Source of the DNA: Marinobacter psychrophilus
Lineage (GTDB): Bacteria; Pseudomonadota; Gammaproteobacteria; Pseudomonadales; Oleiphilaceae
NCBI RefSeq assembly: GCF_001043175.1
Contig: NZ_CP011494.1
Coordinates: 620,001 to 684,000 of the forward strand
Direction of reading: 5' to 3'
DNA length: 64,000 nt
Shown here: in pieces, positions 36,479 through 45,717 of the stretch
How the letters are laid out: every line of letters starts with the position of its first letter
Position numbering within the stretch: the first letter of the stretch is position 1
The notes under the pieces: model-generated
What the model saw: only the letters and a program-made list of their open reading frames with translations
Databases searched by the model: none
Told to the model about the DNA's origin: nothing
Program-made: the position numbers and the translations under genes

Positions 36479-36568
36479 ATCTCGTCTGCATTTAATGAAA
36501 GGCTACGTTGTTATCCTTAGGTGGGCTACTGTGATAACAGAAGAATGGTAAATACGAGGTTATGCCCA

Positions 36569-37945
36569 ATGGAAGTTCCGGCTACGGTTCGCCAGGCTCT
36601 TGGTGAATGCGCAACCAGCATTGCATTGCGGGACGTCGATAAAGCCGACCCGGATCAACTGCTGCGAATGGTGTTGCTGAGCGACGGCTGCCATAAGCTT
36701 CAGGTAATCTACCGCAGTTGTGACTTGCTGGACCTTGAAGCGCTGAATACACATTTGCGCCATAGTTACACACTGCTACCTGCTGCCGAACAGCAAAGGC
36801 TGTGTAGCCGGCTGGGGCTGTCTGAACTGTCTGAGCTGCCTGCGCTGCCGGCTCTGACTGGTTGGCGTACGGTTATCGATTCGGCGGTAGATGCGGGCTC
36901 TGCAGTGGCCCTGATGTTGCAAAATCCTCACTTGGCCATGGTTATGCCCGCACATGATTTTATGGATCTGTGCGGCGAGGCCGGTCGCCTGAACTGCGCA
37001 GTTGCTGTAGCACCCCTGGTCGAGGCTATTGCAGACCACGGGAATGATCGCGAGCAGGTTCATTTTGCCATCAAGCGCTTTTCCAGTTTGCGGATACGCC
37101 AACGCCTGGAAGACACGCTGGAGCTACCGCCGCTTCCGGAAACGGCCCGCCGTATTATTCGCCTGCGCACAGATCCCAATTCTGTAATGGCTGATCTGGT
37201 AGACATCGTGGAGAGCGATCCCAGCCTTGCAGCGCAAGTCATCAGCTGGGCATCGTCGTCGTTTTACGCGGCTCCCAGCCGGGTAAACTCGGTGCACGAT
37301 GCCATATCCCGTGTGTTGGGATTTGATATGGTGATGAACTTGGCAATGGGGCTATCGCTGGGCCGGGTGCTGCGTCCGCCGACACTGGGCATTCGCGGCT
37401 ACGAGGATTACTGGCAGCAGGCCGCTTGGCTGGCTAACGGTGCCGGGCTGCTTGCCAGCCTGATAGCCGGCGCCGGGCGCCCTGTTTTCGGTTTGGCTTA
37501 TCTGGCTGGCTTGCTGCACAATTTCGGCACTCTGGTGCTGGCTCATGTGTTCCCGCCCCATTTCAGTCTGCTGTGTCGCGCGCAGGAGGTAAATCCGGGC
37601 CTGGACTCGTCCATCGTCGAGCGCCACTTGCTGGGTATTACTGGCGGGCAGATTGCAGCACAACTGATGGAAAACTGGAGCATGCCGGAGGAGGTAACCA
37701 GTGCCGTTCGTCAGTATAAAGACCCTGCTGCTGCGAGCGAGCATCAAGTTTATAGTCAGGTACTCTGGCTGGCACGGCAGCTGTTGATTGAACGCGGAAT
37801 AGGGTTGGGAGTGGTTAAGCCCATCACCCCCGGAATTTACCGACAGCTAGGGCTGGATCCGAAGCGGGTGCACGAGCGTTTCGACCGGCTGGTTACTAAT
37901 CGCGATAGTGTGCTGGAGATGGCCAGTATGTTAACGCCCCGCTAG
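36569..37945 (+). CDS. YbaK-like deacylase domain plus HDOD domain protein
   Basis: About 458 residues. N-terminal third (about 1-120) resembles the YbaK/ProX aminoacyl-tRNA deacylase fold (LLRMVLLSDGCHKLQVIY, DLEALNTHLR); the rest is an HDOD domain (about 175-375; ELPPLPETARRIIRL, AGLLHNFGTLVLAH). HDOD proteins bind nucleotides or act as scaffolds in signalling. ATG at 36569 is chosen (GAGG nine bases upstream) over GTG 36521 and ATG 36545. A recG neighbour of this architecture is also known in Pseudomonas. Its 3' end overlaps the convergent DUF2489 gene by four bases. Confidence 0.83.
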   Translation: MEVPATVRQALGECATSIALRDVDKADPDQLLRMVLLSDGCHKLQVIYRSCDLLDLEALNTHLRHSYTLLPAAEQQRLCSRLGLSELSELPALPALTGWRTVIDSAVDAGSAVALMLQNPHLAMVMPAHDFMDLCGEAGRLNCAVAVAPLVEAIADHGNDREQVHFAIKRFSSLRIRQRLEDTLELPPLPETARRIIRLRTDPNSVMADLVDIVESDPSLAAQVISWASSSFYAAPSRVNSVHDAISRVLGFDMVMNLAMGLSLGRVLRPPTLGIRGYEDYWQQAAWLANGAGLLASLIAGAGRPVFGLAYLAGLLHNFGTLVLAHVFPPHFSLLCRAQEVNPGLDSSIVERHLLGITGGQIAAQLMENWSMPEEVTSAVRQYKDPAAASEHQVYSQVLWLARQLLIERGIGLGVVKPITPGIYRQLGLDPKRVHERFDRLVTNRDSVLEMASMLTPR

Positions 37946-38412
37946 CTCACACCCTCGCTAAAAACATATGCCCGAATGGCAGTGGCTGCGAGGCGAATTT
38001 CGTCGGCGTGACCCTGTTCAATGGCATAGCGTTCCTTGTCCATCTTACTGACAAACTTCGGCTCAGTTTCTAGCCGGGCCTGATGGGTGGGCATGTGTTG
38101 TAGTTTGTCGTGCACCTGCTGAAAAACGGCAAACGGCGATTTTTGTAGCAGCGTCGGCTCCACGTGATCCAGCAAGCCTTTGATCCGCAAACAGGCCTCA
38201 GAAGACTCAACCTGACCCGCCTCTACCGCCTGTGCCAAGATACGAATACTTTGAATCATCGATTCCCGCCGCTTGCGCGCAAACTCGCCCGCTTTTTCGC
38301 TACGTCGCTGATCAGCGCTTAATGCATCGCGTTGGCGGTATATAAACAGTGCCAGAAGGACAATGGCGCCCAAACCAAACGCAATTAACAGCCATTCTTG
38401 CCAGCTTTCCAT
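37942..38412 (-). CDS. DUF2489 membrane-anchored protein
   Basis: 156 residues. One N-terminal membrane helix (WLLIAFGLGAIVLLALFIY) and a cytoplasmic helical domain beginning KRRESMIQSIRILAQAVEAGQVESSEACLRI, the DUF2489 signature. Function unknown. Lies downstream of the tRNA-Ile gene on the same strand and converges on the HDOD gene. Confidence 0.82.
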   Translation of the reverse strand: MESWQEWLLIAFGLGAIVLLALFIYRQRDALSADQRRSEKAGEFARKRRESMIQSIRILAQAVEAGQVESSEACLRIKGLLDHVEPTLLQKSPFAVFQQVHDKLQHMPTHQARLETEPKFVSKMDKERYAIEQGHADEIRLAATAIRAYVFSEGVS

Positions 38413-38480
38413 GGAGTGCTCCGTGTTGACGATATGTATGCGGGCTCTGGATGTGCTTTAAGCTTTTGCAAATATACGAG

Positions 38481-38557
38481 TGGTGGGCCTTGCTGGACTT
38501 GAACCAGCGACCAATCGATTATGAGTCGACTGCTCTAACCAACTGAGCTAAAGGCCC
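38481..38557 (-). tRNA. tRNA-Ile2 (CAU anticodon, lysidine-modified type)
   Basis: Complete cloverleaf on the minus strand: acceptor GGGCCTT pairs with AAGGCCC, D-arm AGCTCAGTTGGTTAGAGC, anticodon stem/loop TCGACTCATAATCGA with anticodon CAT, T-arm CGCTGGTTCAAGTCCAGC and encoded CCA. The body closely matches E. coli ileX/ileY rather than elongator tRNA-Met, so this should be the minor isoleucine tRNA whose C34 is converted to lysidine by TilS to read AUA. Automatic tools often call such genes tRNA-Met. Located downstream of rpoD. Confidence 0.93.
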
Positions 38558-38593
38558 GTAACGCGGGGTATTCCAATGTTTCTGTTTGCGCAG

Positions 38594-38640
38594 TACAAAC
38601 AAAAGCGAGCGCCAGTATAGCGATGAGAGCAGGCGCTCGC
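38594..38640 (-). terminator. rpoD terminator whose loop carries a -10 box for the tRNA
   Basis: On the minus strand GCGAGCGCC (38632-38640) pairs with GGCGCTCGC (38605-38613), followed by TTTTGTTTG. The 18-base loop contains TATACT (38614-38619), a good -10 hexamer for transcription of the tRNA whose 5' end is 57 nt downstream. Terminator call is strong; the promoter lacks a clear -35. Confidence 0.8.
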
Positions 38641-38654
38641 CAGTGTTGTGACGC

Positions 38655-40505
38655 TTAAGTGTTGCCTTGATCGTCGATAAAGCCGCGCAAATGGTCTGAA
38701 CGCGATGGATGACGCAGTTTACGCAGGGCTTTGGCTTCAATTTGACGAATCCGCTCGCGGGTAACATCAAATTGTTTACCAACTTCTTCCAGCGTGTGGT
38801 CGGTGTTCATTTCGATACCAAAGCGCATGCGCAGTACTTTTGATTCGCGGGCGGTTAAGCCGGCCAATACCGAGCGAGTGGCTTCGCGCAGGCCTTCGGC
38901 GGTGGCGGAATCTACCGGCGACAAGGCTTGGATGTCTTCAATGAAATCGCCCAGATGGCTGTCTTCGTCGTCGCCAATCGGGGTTTCCATAGAGATAGGC
39001 TCTTTGGCAATTTTCAGCACTTTGCGAATCTTATCTTCCGGCATTTCCATCCGCTCGCCCAGTTCTTCCGGCGTGGGCTCGCGGCCCATTTCCTGCAACA
39101 TCTGGCGCGAAATGCGGTTCAGCTTATTGATGGTCTCAATCATGTGCACCGGAATACGGATGGTGCGAGCCTGATCCGCGATGGAGCGGGTAATGGCCTG
39201 ACGAATCCACCAGGTAGCGTAGGTTGAGAACTTGTAGCCACGACGATATTCAAACTTGTCAACGGCTTTCATCAGGCCAATGTTGCCTTCCTGAATCAGG
39301 TCGAGAAACTGAAGGCCGCGATTAGTGTATTTTTTGGCAATGGAAATCACCAAGCGCAGGTTCGCCTCTACCATCTCTTTCTTGGCGCGGCGGGCCTTGG
39401 CCTCACCAATGGATACGCGGCGATTGATTTCCTTGATGTCGACAACGTCTAAATCTACTTCCAACTGAACGTTTTTGATGCGCTTTTGCAAGCGCACGAT
39501 TTCGTCCAGGCGCTCGGAAATCGCAGAAGCATAGGGCTTTTTGCTGCGAGCAATTTTTTCAGCCCAGTCTAAGTTGATCTCGTTGCCGGGAAACGATTTG
39601 ATGAATTCTTTACGATCCATTTTACTTTCGCGAATACAGATGCGCATGATGGTGCGCTCATTCTGACGGATCATGTCGTTGGTGGAACGAACAACGTTCA
39701 CGAGTCCATCAAACGCTTTGTTACCTAGTTTAAACGGGGCAAACACCGCGCCCAGCTCGTTCAGGGCTTTCTGGGTACGTTTGTCGCTGCGGCCATGCTG
39801 TTCTAACAGCTCATTGGCGACGGCCAGTTTTTCTTTTAGCAGGTCAAAGCGCAGACGGGTCTCTTCGGGATCTGGGCCGCTCTCAGTTTCTTCTTCTTCG
39901 GCATCATCCGCATCGTCGTCGCTGTCTGATTCTTCGGCGCTGGCAGGCACCGCTGGGGCAGGCTCTTCTGGCATGAACGGTTCGGCGTCGTCCGGATCAA
40001 GAAAGCCGGCAACAATATCGCTCAACCGGCCTTCATTCTCGACAATGCGATCGTAGCCCTGGATGACCGTGCCGGTGGTGCCGGGAAAGTGTGCAACCGC
40101 CGCCATCACGTCGCGAATGCCTTCTTCGATACGCTTGGCGATAACAATTTCGCCTTCGCGGGTCAGCAGTTCAACGGTACCCATCTCGCGCATGTACATT
40201 CTAACCGGGTCGGTGGTGCGCCCAGCGTCGGATTCTACTGCAGCCAGAGCCGCTGCGGCTTCGGCAGTTGCGGCTTCATCGGCGGTTGAATCACCATCAG
40301 TCATAATCAACGTATCAGCGTCTGGTGCAACTTCAGTTACCTGAATGCCCATGTCGTTGATCATGCGAATGATGTCTTCGACCTGATCCGGGTCAGCGAT
40401 GTCTTCCGGAAGGTGATCGTTCACCTCGGCGTAAGTCAGGTAACCTTGTTCCTTGCCTCGCGCGATGAGGTCTTTTAAACGTGATTTTTGCGAATTGCCC
40501 GACAT
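38655..40505 (-). CDS. rpoD: RNA polymerase primary sigma factor RpoD (sigma-70)
   Basis: Housekeeping sigma factor, 616 residues. Region 1.1 ([19 protein letters not shown]), acidic non-conserved region with [16 protein letters not shown], region 1.2-2 ([46 protein letters not shown]), region 3, and region 4 helix-turn-helix ([24 protein letters not shown]). ATG at 40505 preferred to a GTG two codons earlier, matching AGGG spacing and the family start. Third gene of rpsU-dnaG-rpoD and preceded by its own heat-shock-like promoter. Confidence 0.97.
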   Translation of the reverse strand: MSGNSQKSRLKDLIARGKEQGYLTYAEVNDHLPEDIADPDQVEDIIRMINDMGIQVTEVAPDADTLIMTDGDSTADEAATAEAAAALAAVESDAGRTTDPVRMYMREMGTVELLTREGEIVIAKRIEEGIRDVMAAVAHFPGTTGTVIQGYDRIVENEGRLSDIVAGFLDPDDAEPFMPEEPAPAVPASAEESDSDDDADDAEEEETESGPDPEETRLRFDLLKEKLAVANELLEQHGRSDKRTQKALNELGAVFAPFKLGNKAFDGLVNVVRSTNDMIRQNERTIMRICIRESKMDRKEFIKSFPGNEINLDWAEKIARSKKPYASAISERLDEIVRLQKRIKNVQLEVDLDVVDIKEINRRVSIGEAKARRAKKEMVEANLRLVISIAKKYTNRGLQFLDLIQEGNIGLMKAVDKFEYRRGYKFSTYATWWIRQAITRSIADQARTIRIPVHMIETINKLNRISRQMLQEMGREPTPEELGERMEMPEDKIRKVLKIAKEPISMETPIGDDEDSHLGDFIEDIQALSPVDSATAEGLREATRSVLAGLTARESKVLRMRFGIEMNTDHTLEEVGKQFDVTRERIRQIEAKALRKLRHPSRSDHLRGFIDDQGNT

Positions 40506-40588
40506 AGACACCCTGTAAGCCCGCTAAAGTAAATAAATATTAAGCAACCAGTATAGCTGCCGACCTAATGCTCTGCCACCGAATGGAT

Positions 40589-40617
40589 AGATGGTGACCA
40601 GTGCTTAAATTTTCAAG
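40589..40617 (-). promoter_or_regulatory. Sigma-32-like heat-shock promoter for rpoD
   Basis: On the minus strand CTTGAAA (40611-40617), 14 bases, then CACCATCT (40589-40596): 7/7 and 6/7 defined matches to the RpoH consensus CTTGAAA-N11-16-CCCCATNT. It spans the dnaG stop codon and lies about 85 nt before rpoD. E. coli rpoD also has a heat-shock promoter inside dnaG. A separate TATACT at 40550-40555 could serve sigma-70. Confidence 0.72.
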
Positions 40618-42349
40618 TCCCGTTGTTCTTTGTGCCACTGCCTAATGTACGTAATTCGATGCGTTCTTCGGGACTCAGATTGGGCAAATTACGCACCAAT
40701 TCGACAAACCTTTGTTGCCGCGATGCTTCCTCAGTTGGGCTGAGAAGTTCCCGTGCCGCTTCCAGTGTGTGCTCGCGTGCGGGTATATGCTCAATGCCGT
40801 CAAACAAATGAAAAAAACGGTCTCTGGCTTGAACATCTGTCGCTAAAGCGCTAATGAGTGCCGGTTGATTGGCGAGTTTGCTTTCTAAAATCCAGTTGGC
40901 GAACGCCGCTGCCTGAATAAATTGCCGTGAGCCACGAGCAGCTTCGGCTACTTCTGAGGCCAGATCTGGCGCTTCCGTCAAAGCGAGACACAGTAAGCTG
41001 TCTTTGCTCAGTTTTACGTCAATCCGCTGTTCTTGTATTCGTTCCCGTTGCCAGCTTTTGTTGCCGCCCCGTTCTTGCCAGGGTTTTTTTTGCCATTGGT
41101 CGCGACCGCTGCAAAGGCGAAGCATTTCATGCCACATGGCGTCGCGTAGCGTGCACTTGGGCATTTTGTTGAGCATGGGCTCAGCCCGGGCGCGCAACTC
41201 TCCGCGGTGCTCGGGCAGTTGCAAGTCGAGGCCATCGCTCTGGCGATCGAACAAATAGCGTGACAGCGGTATAGCCGCTTCAATCCGTTTACTGAAGGCT
41301 TCGGCACCTTCTTTACGAATCAGAGTGTCCGGGTCTTCGCCTTGGGGCATCATCAGAAATTGCAGATGCAAACCGTCGGCCATCAGTTCCAGTGCGTTTT
41401 CCAGCGCGCGATCTGCCGCGTGATAACCCGCTGTGTCGCCATCAAAACAGAACACAATGTGGCGCACCTGGCGCATTAAAGCGCTCAGATTATCCTGATT
41501 GGTGGCGGTACCCAGTGTGGCCACAGCAAACTTGATGCCATGCTGGGCTAGGGCGATGACGTCCATGTAGCCTTCAACAACCAACAACTTGTCCAGCTGT
41601 TTCAGGTTTTGCCGCGCCTCATAGAGACCGTATATTTCACGGCTCTTATGAAAAACGTCAGACTCCGGCGAGTTGATGTATTTGGCTTTGTCGTCACCCA
41701 GAGTGCGCCCGCCAAAGGCGATGGTTTTGCCGCGGGTGTTGCGGATTGGAAACATCACCCGGTTGCGAAACAGATCTCTGGGCCGGCCATATTGGTCGGA
41801 CACCGTTTTGGTTTCCAGCAACGGTTCTTTGAAGCTGGTGCCTGCAGCGTCGCATAATGCCGTGCCGCCAGCGGGGGCAAATCCGATCTGATATTGCTGG
41901 ATAATGGCCTGGTCCAGCCCGCGCTGCTGCAGATAGTCGCGGGCAAAAGCACCGGCGTCGCTGCCCAGCGCCTGCTGATAAAAACGGCTGGCGAAATCCA
42001 GTGCCTCTGTCAGTGTTCGAGTTTGCTGCATTTCCTGCTTGGCAGCCTGATCGTAGGGCACTTCCATTCCGGCTCTGCGCGCCAGATCTTCAACTGCTTC
42101 GGTAAAACCCAGGCCTTCGAATTCCCTTAAAAAACTGATCGCGTCGCCGTGTGCGCCGCACCCGAAGCAGTGGTAAAAGCCTTTGTCTGGCCGCACATTA
42201 AACGACGGTGTTTTTTCATCGTGAAACGGGCAGCAAGCTTTGTAATTTGCACCGGCTTTTTTCAGGGTGACGCGAGAGCCAATCAGCTCGGCCAGATCGA
42301 TCCGGTCTAGCAGATCTTCAACAAATCGTTGCGGGATCAGTCCGCTCAT
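40613..42349 (-). CDS. dnaG: DNA primase
   Basis: Synthesises RNA primers at the replication fork. 578 residues. N-terminal CHC2 zinc finger (CCPFHDEKTPSFNV ... FHCFGCG type, seen as CPFHDEKTPSF and YHCFGCGAHGD), TOPRIM core with VVEGYMDVIAL and FDGDTAGYHAA, and a C-terminal DnaB-binding region (about 430-578). Length is close to E. coli DnaG. Middle gene of the macromolecular synthesis operon; a terminator upstream at 42405-42441 limits read-through from rpsU. Confidence 0.96.
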   Translation of the reverse strand: MSGLIPQRFVEDLLDRIDLAELIGSRVTLKKAGANYKACCPFHDEKTPSFNVRPDKGFYHCFGCGAHGDAISFLREFEGLGFTEAVEDLARRAGMEVPYDQAAKQEMQQTRTLTEALDFASRFYQQALGSDAGAFARDYLQQRGLDQAIIQQYQIGFAPAGGTALCDAAGTSFKEPLLETKTVSDQYGRPRDLFRNRVMFPIRNTRGKTIAFGGRTLGDDKAKYINSPESDVFHKSREIYGLYEARQNLKQLDKLLVVEGYMDVIALAQHGIKFAVATLGTATNQDNLSALMRQVRHIVFCFDGDTAGYHAADRALENALELMADGLHLQFLMMPQGEDPDTLIRKEGAEAFSKRIEAAIPLSRYLFDRQSDGLDLQLPEHRGELRARAEPMLNKMPKCTLRDAMWHEMLRLCSGRDQWQKKPWQERGGNKSWQRERIQEQRIDVKLSKDSLLCLALTEAPDLASEVAEAARGSRQFIQAAAFANWILESKLANQPALISALATDVQARDRFFHLFDGIEHIPAREHTLEAARELLSPTEEASRQQRFVELVRNLPNLSPEERIELRTLGSGTKNNGT

Positions 42350-42404
42350 TCGGGCTCCGGGTGTGGCCTTAGACGGGGCCGTAATAGCAGAATAGGCAAT
42401 AAAT

Positions 42405-42441
42405 AAAAATGCCGCCGAAGCCAGGCCTCGGCGGCATTTTT
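42405..42441. terminator. Attenuating terminator between rpsU and dnaG
   Basis: AAAATGCCGCCGA (42406-42418) pairs with TCGGCGGCATTTT (42428-42440): a 13-bp stem with T tracts on both strands. In E. coli a terminator at the same place keeps primase low relative to S21; the same role is inferred here. Confidence 0.92.
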
Positions 42442-42509
42442 AAATCGCTTTGAGCGGCCTGTAGCCGTTCAGGCGATTAATTTTTGCAGTCAAGCGGCGT
42501 TGCTAAAAC

Positions 42510-42725
42510 TTAGTACAAACGCTCAAACTTACGTTGTTCACGCTGAAGCTTCTTGAGGTGACGCTTAACGGCCGCAGCAGCTTTACGTTTACGAACAGAA
42601 GTCGGCTTCTCGTAGTGCTCGCGACGGCGCACTTCGGAAAGGACGCCTGCTTTTTCGCAGGAACGCTTAAAGCGACGTAGGGCTACGTCAAACGGCTCAT
42701 TCTCTTTCAGTTTAACAGCTGGCAT
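42510..42725 (-). CDS. rpsU: 30S ribosomal protein S21
   Basis: 71-residue basic protein [21 protein letters not shown] with the Arg/Lys-rich C-terminus ([21 protein letters not shown]). Binds the 30S platform near the anti-Shine-Dalgarno. AGGTGA lies seven bases before the ATG; an upstream extension is unsupported. First gene of rpsU-dnaG-rpoD and divergent from tsaD. Confidence 0.97.
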   Translation of the reverse strand: MPAVKLKENEPFDVALRRFKRSCEKAGVLSEVRRREHYEKPTSVRKRKAAAAVKRHLKKLQREQRKFERLY

Positions 42726-42842
42726 TCGAAAATCACCTACCTGGGTATATTTGGTTCTATGGGTTCCGCTGGGCTTGCCCTGAGCGGTTCTAACACTGGC
42801 AGGAATGATCAAAACTCGCCCAGTGCGTAATTTAGGGCGGCA

Positions 42843-42872
42843 ACTATATCCCCTGGGTAGGGCTTAGGTCAA
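42843..42872 (-). promoter_or_regulatory. Sigma-70 promoter of the rpsU-dnaG-rpoD operon
   Basis: Minus strand TTGACC (42867-42872), 18-bp spacer, TATAGT (42843-42848): 5/6 matches to each hexamer. Start near 42835, leaving about 110 nt of 5' leader. Confidence 0.75.
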
Positions 42873-42968
42873 TGTCTGTTCTGTGAAACTGCAAGTGCGC
42901 CTCAGGTTTCTGCTAAAATGCGTCACCTCTGGATTATTTTGCTTCTTTTACTTTAATGGCGAATAACT

Positions 42969-44027
42969 ATGCTGATTTTAGGTATTGAGACGTCTTGTGA
43001 CGAAACCGGCGTGGCACTGTACCACACCGAGCGTGGTTTGCTGGCCCACGCGTTGTTCAGTCAGGTAGCGATACACGCTGACTACGGCGGGGTGGTGCCG
43101 GAGCTGGCCTCCCGCGACCACGTTCGGAAACTGTTGCCGTTGATAGAGCAAATTCTGGCCGAGGCAGGGCTTGCGCGTGCAGACATTGAAGGCATTGCTT
43201 ACACCGCAGGTCCTGGCCTCGTGGGTGCGCTAATGGTGGGCGGCGCCGTGGCTCACGCTTTGGGTTTCAGTATGAGCATCCCCGTATTGGGCGTGCATCA
43301 TATGGAAGGGCATTTGTTGGCGCCAATGCTTGAGCAGAACCCACCGGCTTTTCCTTTCGTTGCGTTGCTAGTGTCCGGGGGCCATACCCAGCTGGTGCAG
43401 GTCAGCGGTATCGGCGAGTACATTCTTTTGGGTGAGTCGGTTGACGACGCCGCTGGAGAAGCGTTCGACAAAACCGCCAAAATGCTGGGACTGGATTACC
43501 CGGGTGGGCCGAGAGTCGCGGCATTGGCTGAAAAAGGGCAAGCCGGGCGCTATCGATTTCCGCGGCCTATGACAGACCGCCCGGGCCTTGACTTCAGTTT
43601 CAGCGGGTTGAAAACCTTTACTCTGAATACTGTCAATGCCGCGCGCGCGGCGGGCGATTTGGGCGATCAGACTCGTGCTGACATTGCCCTGGCATTCGAA
43701 TCTGCGGTAGTGGACACCCTGGCGATCAAATGTAAACGCGCGTTACAGCTCACCGGGTGCAAACGCTTGGTGATTGCCGGTGGCGTCAGCGCCAACACGC
43801 GGCTGCGGGCCGGCCTTGAGACGATGACGGCGAAACTTGGCGCGTCGGTGTTTTACGCGCGGCCGGAGTTCTGTACCGATAACGGAGCGATGATTGCCTA
43901 CGCCGGGGCCCAGCGCTTGCGGGCAGGGCAGCAAGATGGTGATCGTATTGCGGCGGTGCCGCGCTGGCCGCTGGATACCTTGCCGCCCTTGAATCAGCGT
44001 TGCGATGACGGCCTGGCGGGTGCCTGA
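42969..44027 (+). CDS. tsaD: tRNA threonylcarbamoyladenosine transferase TsaD
   Basis: Transfers the threonylcarbamoyl group to A37 of ANN-decoding tRNAs with TsaB and TsaE. 352 residues of the ASKHA fold. [15 protein letters not shown] at the N-terminus, [14 protein letters not shown] provides the metal-binding histidines, and [22 protein letters not shown] and [10 protein letters not shown] are family motifs. Divergent from rpsU, the common arrangement. Confidence 0.96.
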   Translation: MLILGIETSCDETGVALYHTERGLLAHALFSQVAIHADYGGVVPELASRDHVRKLLPLIEQILAEAGLARADIEGIAYTAGPGLVGALMVGGAVAHALGFSMSIPVLGVHHMEGHLLAPMLEQNPPAFPFVALLVSGGHTQLVQVSGIGEYILLGESVDDAAGEAFDKTAKMLGLDYPGGPRVAALAEKGQAGRYRFPRPMTDRPGLDFSFSGLKTFTLNTVNAARAAGDLGDQTRADIALAFESAVVDTLAIKCKRALQLTGCKRLVIAGGVSANTRLRAGLETMTAKLGASVFYARPEFCTDNGAMIAYAGAQRLRAGQQDGDRIAAVPRWPLDTLPPLNQRCDDGLAGA

Positions 44028-44078
44028 TGGTTAGAATGTGTAGTGCAGTTAGCACTAATAAATTGAAGGCAGTGCTGG

Positions 44079-44672
44079 CTAGAAGCGGGTTTCGCGCCCC
44101 TGCGCCATTCGAATCAGGTTATTGCGGTGGCGAACTAGCACCAGTAACGCCAGTAGGCTGAACATTGGCAGAGTGTGGGGTTGAAGCATCGCGCTGAGCA
44201 AAGGCCCGCTGAGCACTGCTACCAAGGACGCCATCGCCGAGATGCGCCAGCGCCACATGGCCAAAAGCCATATTGCGGCCATTAGTAATGTGGTTGTGTG
44301 TGCCAGTGCCAGGCCGGCACCGAGAGCTGTAGCGACGCCTTTGCCGCCCCTGAAGTGATAAAACACCGGGATCATATGACCGGTGACTGCGCACAGGGCG
44401 ACCGCCGCCTGAAGGGTTGTTGATAGCCCCCATTGTTGCGCCGTCCACACTGGCAGCCAGCCTTTGCCGGCATCCAGCAACAGCGTTAGCGCTGCTGGCA
44501 TCCAGCCTCCGCTGCGAAATACGTTGGTAGCGCCCGGATTGGTGGAGCCCAGAGCGCGTGGGTCTGGCAGCTTAAAGGCACGGCTGACGGGTATAGCGAA
44601 CAGCACCGAGCCGCCAAGGTAAGCGGCGGCACACAGCAGTACCGTTAAAAAAGGGGCACTGGAAAATATCAT
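44079..44672 (-). CDS. plsY: Acyl-phosphate glycerol-3-phosphate acyltransferase PlsY
   Basis: Inner-membrane enzyme starting phospholipid synthesis from acyl-phosphate. 197 residues, about five membrane helices. Conserved loops: GSTNPGATNVFRSGG, GHMIPVFYHFRGGKGVAT, and C-terminal VRHRNNLIRM. The ATG at 44672 has AGGA upstream; longer frames are ignored. Divergent from folB; the palindrome GTTTGAGTCAAAC (44700-44712) lies between them. Confidence 0.93.
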   Translation of the reverse strand: MIFSSAPFLTVLLCAAAYLGGSVLFAIPVSRAFKLPDPRALGSTNPGATNVFRSGGWMPAALTLLLDAGKGWLPVWTAQQWGLSTTLQAAVALCAVTGHMIPVFYHFRGGKGVATALGAGLALAHTTTLLMAAIWLLAMWRWRISAMASLVAVLSGPLLSAMLQPHTLPMFSLLALLVLVRHRNNLIRMAQGRETRF

Positions 44673-44812
44673 AGCGATGTGTCCTAGCTGGCGCAGACGG
44701 TTTGAGTCAAACTGTGCGACCATCGTCAAATTTGTCGAGTCTGGTAGCTAACTTTAGCTGCGCTGTCGGGCCGATTCAATCCGGAAAAAATACAGCATTA
44801 TGTGGAGTGCCT

Positions 44813-45172
44813 GTGGCAGATCGTGTGTTTATTGAAGGCTTGGAGGTCGAAACCGTTGTAGGGGTATACGACTGGGAGCGGGACATCACCCAGCGCCTGG
44901 TGATAGACCTGGACATGGATTGGGACAACCGCGTGCCCGGCGCGTCTGATGACGTCAAGGACGCGCTGGACTACGCCGCGGTGAGTGACTGCGTGATCCG
45001 CTGTCTGCAGGCGCTGCAACCCAAATTGCTTGAGCATGCCGCAGAGGTACTGGCGGCCGAGTTGCAACGGGCGTTTGGTATCGAATTTTTGCGACTGAGC
45101 ATCCGCAAGCCCGGCGCCGTCCCGGCAGCCTCTGCGGTTGGCGTCAGGATCGAGCGTGGGCGCCGCCTGTGA
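44813..45172 (+). CDS. folB: Dihydroneopterin aldolase
   Basis: Folate pathway enzyme converting dihydroneopterin to 6-hydroxymethyldihydropterin. 119 residues. VFIEGLEVETVVGVYDWER at the N-terminus, DYAAVSDCV and AEVLAAELQRAFG later. The start is GTG (MADRVFIEG) with GGAG six bases upstream; this gives the normal family length. Its stop overlaps the folK start (GTGA), so folB-folK are coupled. Confidence 0.92.
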   Translation: MADRVFIEGLEVETVVGVYDWERDITQRLVIDLDMDWDNRVPGASDDVKDALDYAAVSDCVIRCLQALQPKLLEHAAEVLAAELQRAFGIEFLRLSIRKPGAVPAASAVGVRIERGRRL

Positions 45173-45717
45173 GTACTCCGGTGCTGGTGGGTATAGGTAG
45201 CAACCAAAATCGCGAAGCCTGTTTGCAGGCCGCGCTAGATGCCTTGGCCGACTGGTTTGGCGAGCTGGCTTTGTCGCCGGTGTATGAAAGCCCGGCGGTG
45301 GGTTTTGACGGTTCCCCGTTTTTGAATATGGTTGCGGGATTCAATACCGCCATGCCGCTGGCAGAGTTGTCGCGCCGCTTTAAAAAGCTGGAGACCGATC
45401 ATGGCCGGGTTCGGGGCAGCACTCGCTTCGCAGCGCGCACGCTGGATATTGACATTCTGACTTACGGCGATCAGGTCGGGGTGTTTTGCGGTGTGGAATT
45501 ACCACGTGCCGAAATATTGGTGAACGCGTTTGTGCTTAAGCCCCTAGCGGATGTGGCTGGGTCGCGTTTGCACCCCCAGTGCGGACAAAGCTATCAAGAT
45601 TTATGGCAGTTACACCGCGCCGGCCCGCCTTTGCACAAGATCAACTTCAGCTGGCGCGGCGGTATAATTTCAAATGCCGTTGGCTGCTCGAAAGCGAGCG
45701 ATCAGGGCATCGGTTGA
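45169..45717 (+). CDS. folK: 2-amino-4-hydroxy-6-hydroxymethyldihydropteridine pyrophosphokinase, copy 1
   Basis: Pyrophosphorylates the FolB product. 182 residues. VGIGSNQNREACL at the N-terminus, VYESPAVGF, FKKLETDHGRVRG and RTLDIDILTYG, the HPPK signature. GTG start overlapping the folB stop. The last 48 bases overlap the 3' end of convergent pgi, and the C-terminus beyond about residue 160 is not family-like. A second folK lies at 49166. Confidence 0.88.
   Translation: MSTPVLVGIGSNQNREACLQAALDALADWFGELALSPVYESPAVGFDGSPFLNMVAGFNTAMPLAELSRRFKKLETDHGRVRGSTRFAARTLDIDILTYGDQVGVFCGVELPRAEILVNAFVLKPLADVAGSRLHPQCGQSYQDLWQLHRAGPPLHKINFSWRGGIISNAVGCSKASDQGIG

Noticed and set aside
42876..42891. 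LexA-like site CTGT-N8-ACTG between rpsU and tsaD
   Set aside because: The second half is ACTG, not ACAG, and the centre is not A/T-rich. E. coli has a LexA box in this operon, but this match is too weak.
44700..44712. Palindrome GTTTGAGTCAAAC in the plsY/folB gap as an operator
   Set aside because: Thirteen bases, no known regulator match, and no promoter in register; noted under plsY only.
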